DNA from: Conexibacter sp. CPCC 206217
GTDB taxonomy: Bacteria > Actinomycetota > Thermoleophilia > Solirubrobacterales > Solirubrobacteraceae
Assembly: GCF_030646165.1 (NCBI RefSeq)
Contig: NZ_JAUTDO010000002.1
Span: forward strand, 62,001-126,000
Length of the DNA: 64,000 nt
Direction: 5' to 3'
Each line of letters begins with the position of its first letter. The stretch's first letter is position 1. Positions 63,406-64,000 of this stretch are shown here, piece by piece. The position numbers and the translations under genes were made by a program. The notes below the pieces were generated by a model. That model was not told where the DNA came from and ran no database searches. It worked only from the letters and a program-made list of their open reading frames with translations.

Positions 63406-64000
63406 TGGCCCAGTACACGCTGAGACTGCGCCGCTACAACCCGGAGACGGGGCAGGCGCCGTACTGGCAGGAGTTCGCGATCGAGCTGGATCCGCACCGA
63501 TCCGTGTTGGAGGCGATCCTGTCAGCGAAGGGCGAGCAGGACGGCTCGATCGGGATCCGCTGCTCCTGCCGCGCGGCGATCTGCGGCTCCTGCGGGGTGC
63601 GCGTCAACGGCAGAGCCGCGCTCGCCTGCCACACCCACCTCGACCGCGCCGCCGCCAGCGGCGTGCATGCCGACGGGCAGACGATCACGGTCGAGCCGAT
63701 GGGCAACATGCCGGTGATCAAGGACCTGATCGTCGACATGGACGCGGTCCACTGGAAGAAGATCCGCCGCGTCACGCCGTGGCTGCTGGGCAGAGAGCCG
63801 GTGCCCGAGCGCGAGTACCTCGTCGAGCACGACGCGATGGTCGACGTGACGCAGACGATGGCGTGCATCCAGTGCGGCGCGTGCGTCTCGGACTGCCTCT
63901 CGATGGAGGTCGACCCGCTGTTCGTCGGCCCGGCGGCGTCGGCGAAGGCGTACCGCTTCGTCGGCGACCCGCGCGACGCCGAGCAGCACCAGCGGCTGGA
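63405..64000 (+). CDS. sdhB: succinate dehydrogenase/fumarate reductase iron-sulfur subunit (second complex, partial)
   Basis: 198 residues before the window ends. 2Fe-2S ligands are CSCRAAICGSCGVRV with CHTH following; the next cluster is MACIQCGACVSDCLSMEVD. GGAGAGGA precedes the overlapping ATG. The family continues with another Cys-rich segment beyond the edge. It pairs with the sdhA just upstream. Confidence 0.93.
   Translation, partial: MAQYTLRLRRYNPETGQAPYWQEFAIELDPHRSVLEAILSAKGEQDGSIGIRCSCRAAICGSCGVRVNGRAALACHTHLDRAAASGVHADGQTITVEPMGNMPVIKDLIVDMDAVHWKKIRRVTPWLLGREPVPEREYLVEHDAMVDVTQTMACIQCGACVSDCLSMEVDPLFVGPAASAKAYRFVGDPRDAEQHQRL

Overview
The window looks like a piece of chromosome from a high-GC actinobacterium. 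Protein content and gene order suggest the Thermoleophilia (Solirubrobacterales, Conexibacter-like); this is inference from sequence character, not a database match. Coding density is high, starts are often GTG, and many genes have a TANNNT box 6-7 nt before the start codon with no Shine-Dalgarno sequence, the actinobacterial leaderless signature. I see no rRNA, CRISPR array, insertion sequence or prophage.

Layout. 1-5.1 kb: end of a membrane protein, an ECF sigma factor carrying its own anti-sigma-like zinc motif, membrane helix and Pro/Thr tail, a lipoprotein, and two divergent glycosyltransferases. 5.2-12 kb: Lrp-type ligand domain, UPF0173 hydrolase, pseudo-rhomboid, YbdK-type carboxylate-amine ligase, DUF2090 protein, secreted nuclease, CsrA and small proteins. 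12-40 kb, almost all on the minus strand: the classic actinobacterial block rsmI, metG, tatD, rsmA, ispE, glmU, prs, rplY, pth, mfd, mazG, eno, ftsB, here interrupted by sdhCAB, by a PucR regulator/EAL protein/tRNA-Gln insert, and by a GH2 glycosidase with small proteins. 40-46.7 kb: divergent ROK kinase and LCP protein, a scar with a broken LysR gene and a SnoaL-like tail, an FmdB protein and glyS diverging around a CIRCE operator, and a diiron R2-like/SCP2 fusion. 46.7-53.5 kb: VapBC, an LmeA-like protein, TetR, an hsp20-lon operon with a metallo-hydrolase, and a Cys-rich small protein. 53.7-64 kb: SDR-like protein, SRPBCC protein, winged-helix protein, mdh, AidB-like acyl-CoA dehydrogenase, M32 carboxypeptidase, site-2 protease with CBS domains, and a second succinate dehydrogenase/fumarate reductase (sdhA plus partial sdhB).

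How it fits together. The central block serves translation (metG, pth, rsmA, rsmI, rplY, glyS), cell-envelope and isoprenoid precursors (glmU, ispE), PRPP, repair (mfd) and division (ftsB). Two different SQR/FRD complexes and mdh serve the TCA cycle; sdhCAB and mdh share a 16-bp promoter motif that suggests a common regulator. The most notable points are the self-contained membrane sigma factor, the shared sdh/mdh operator, CIRCE between fmdB and glyS, a family of ~50-nt palindromes mostly at gene ends, a nested inverted repeat before the second sdhA, and a foldase gene using AGA for 37 of 45 arginines.
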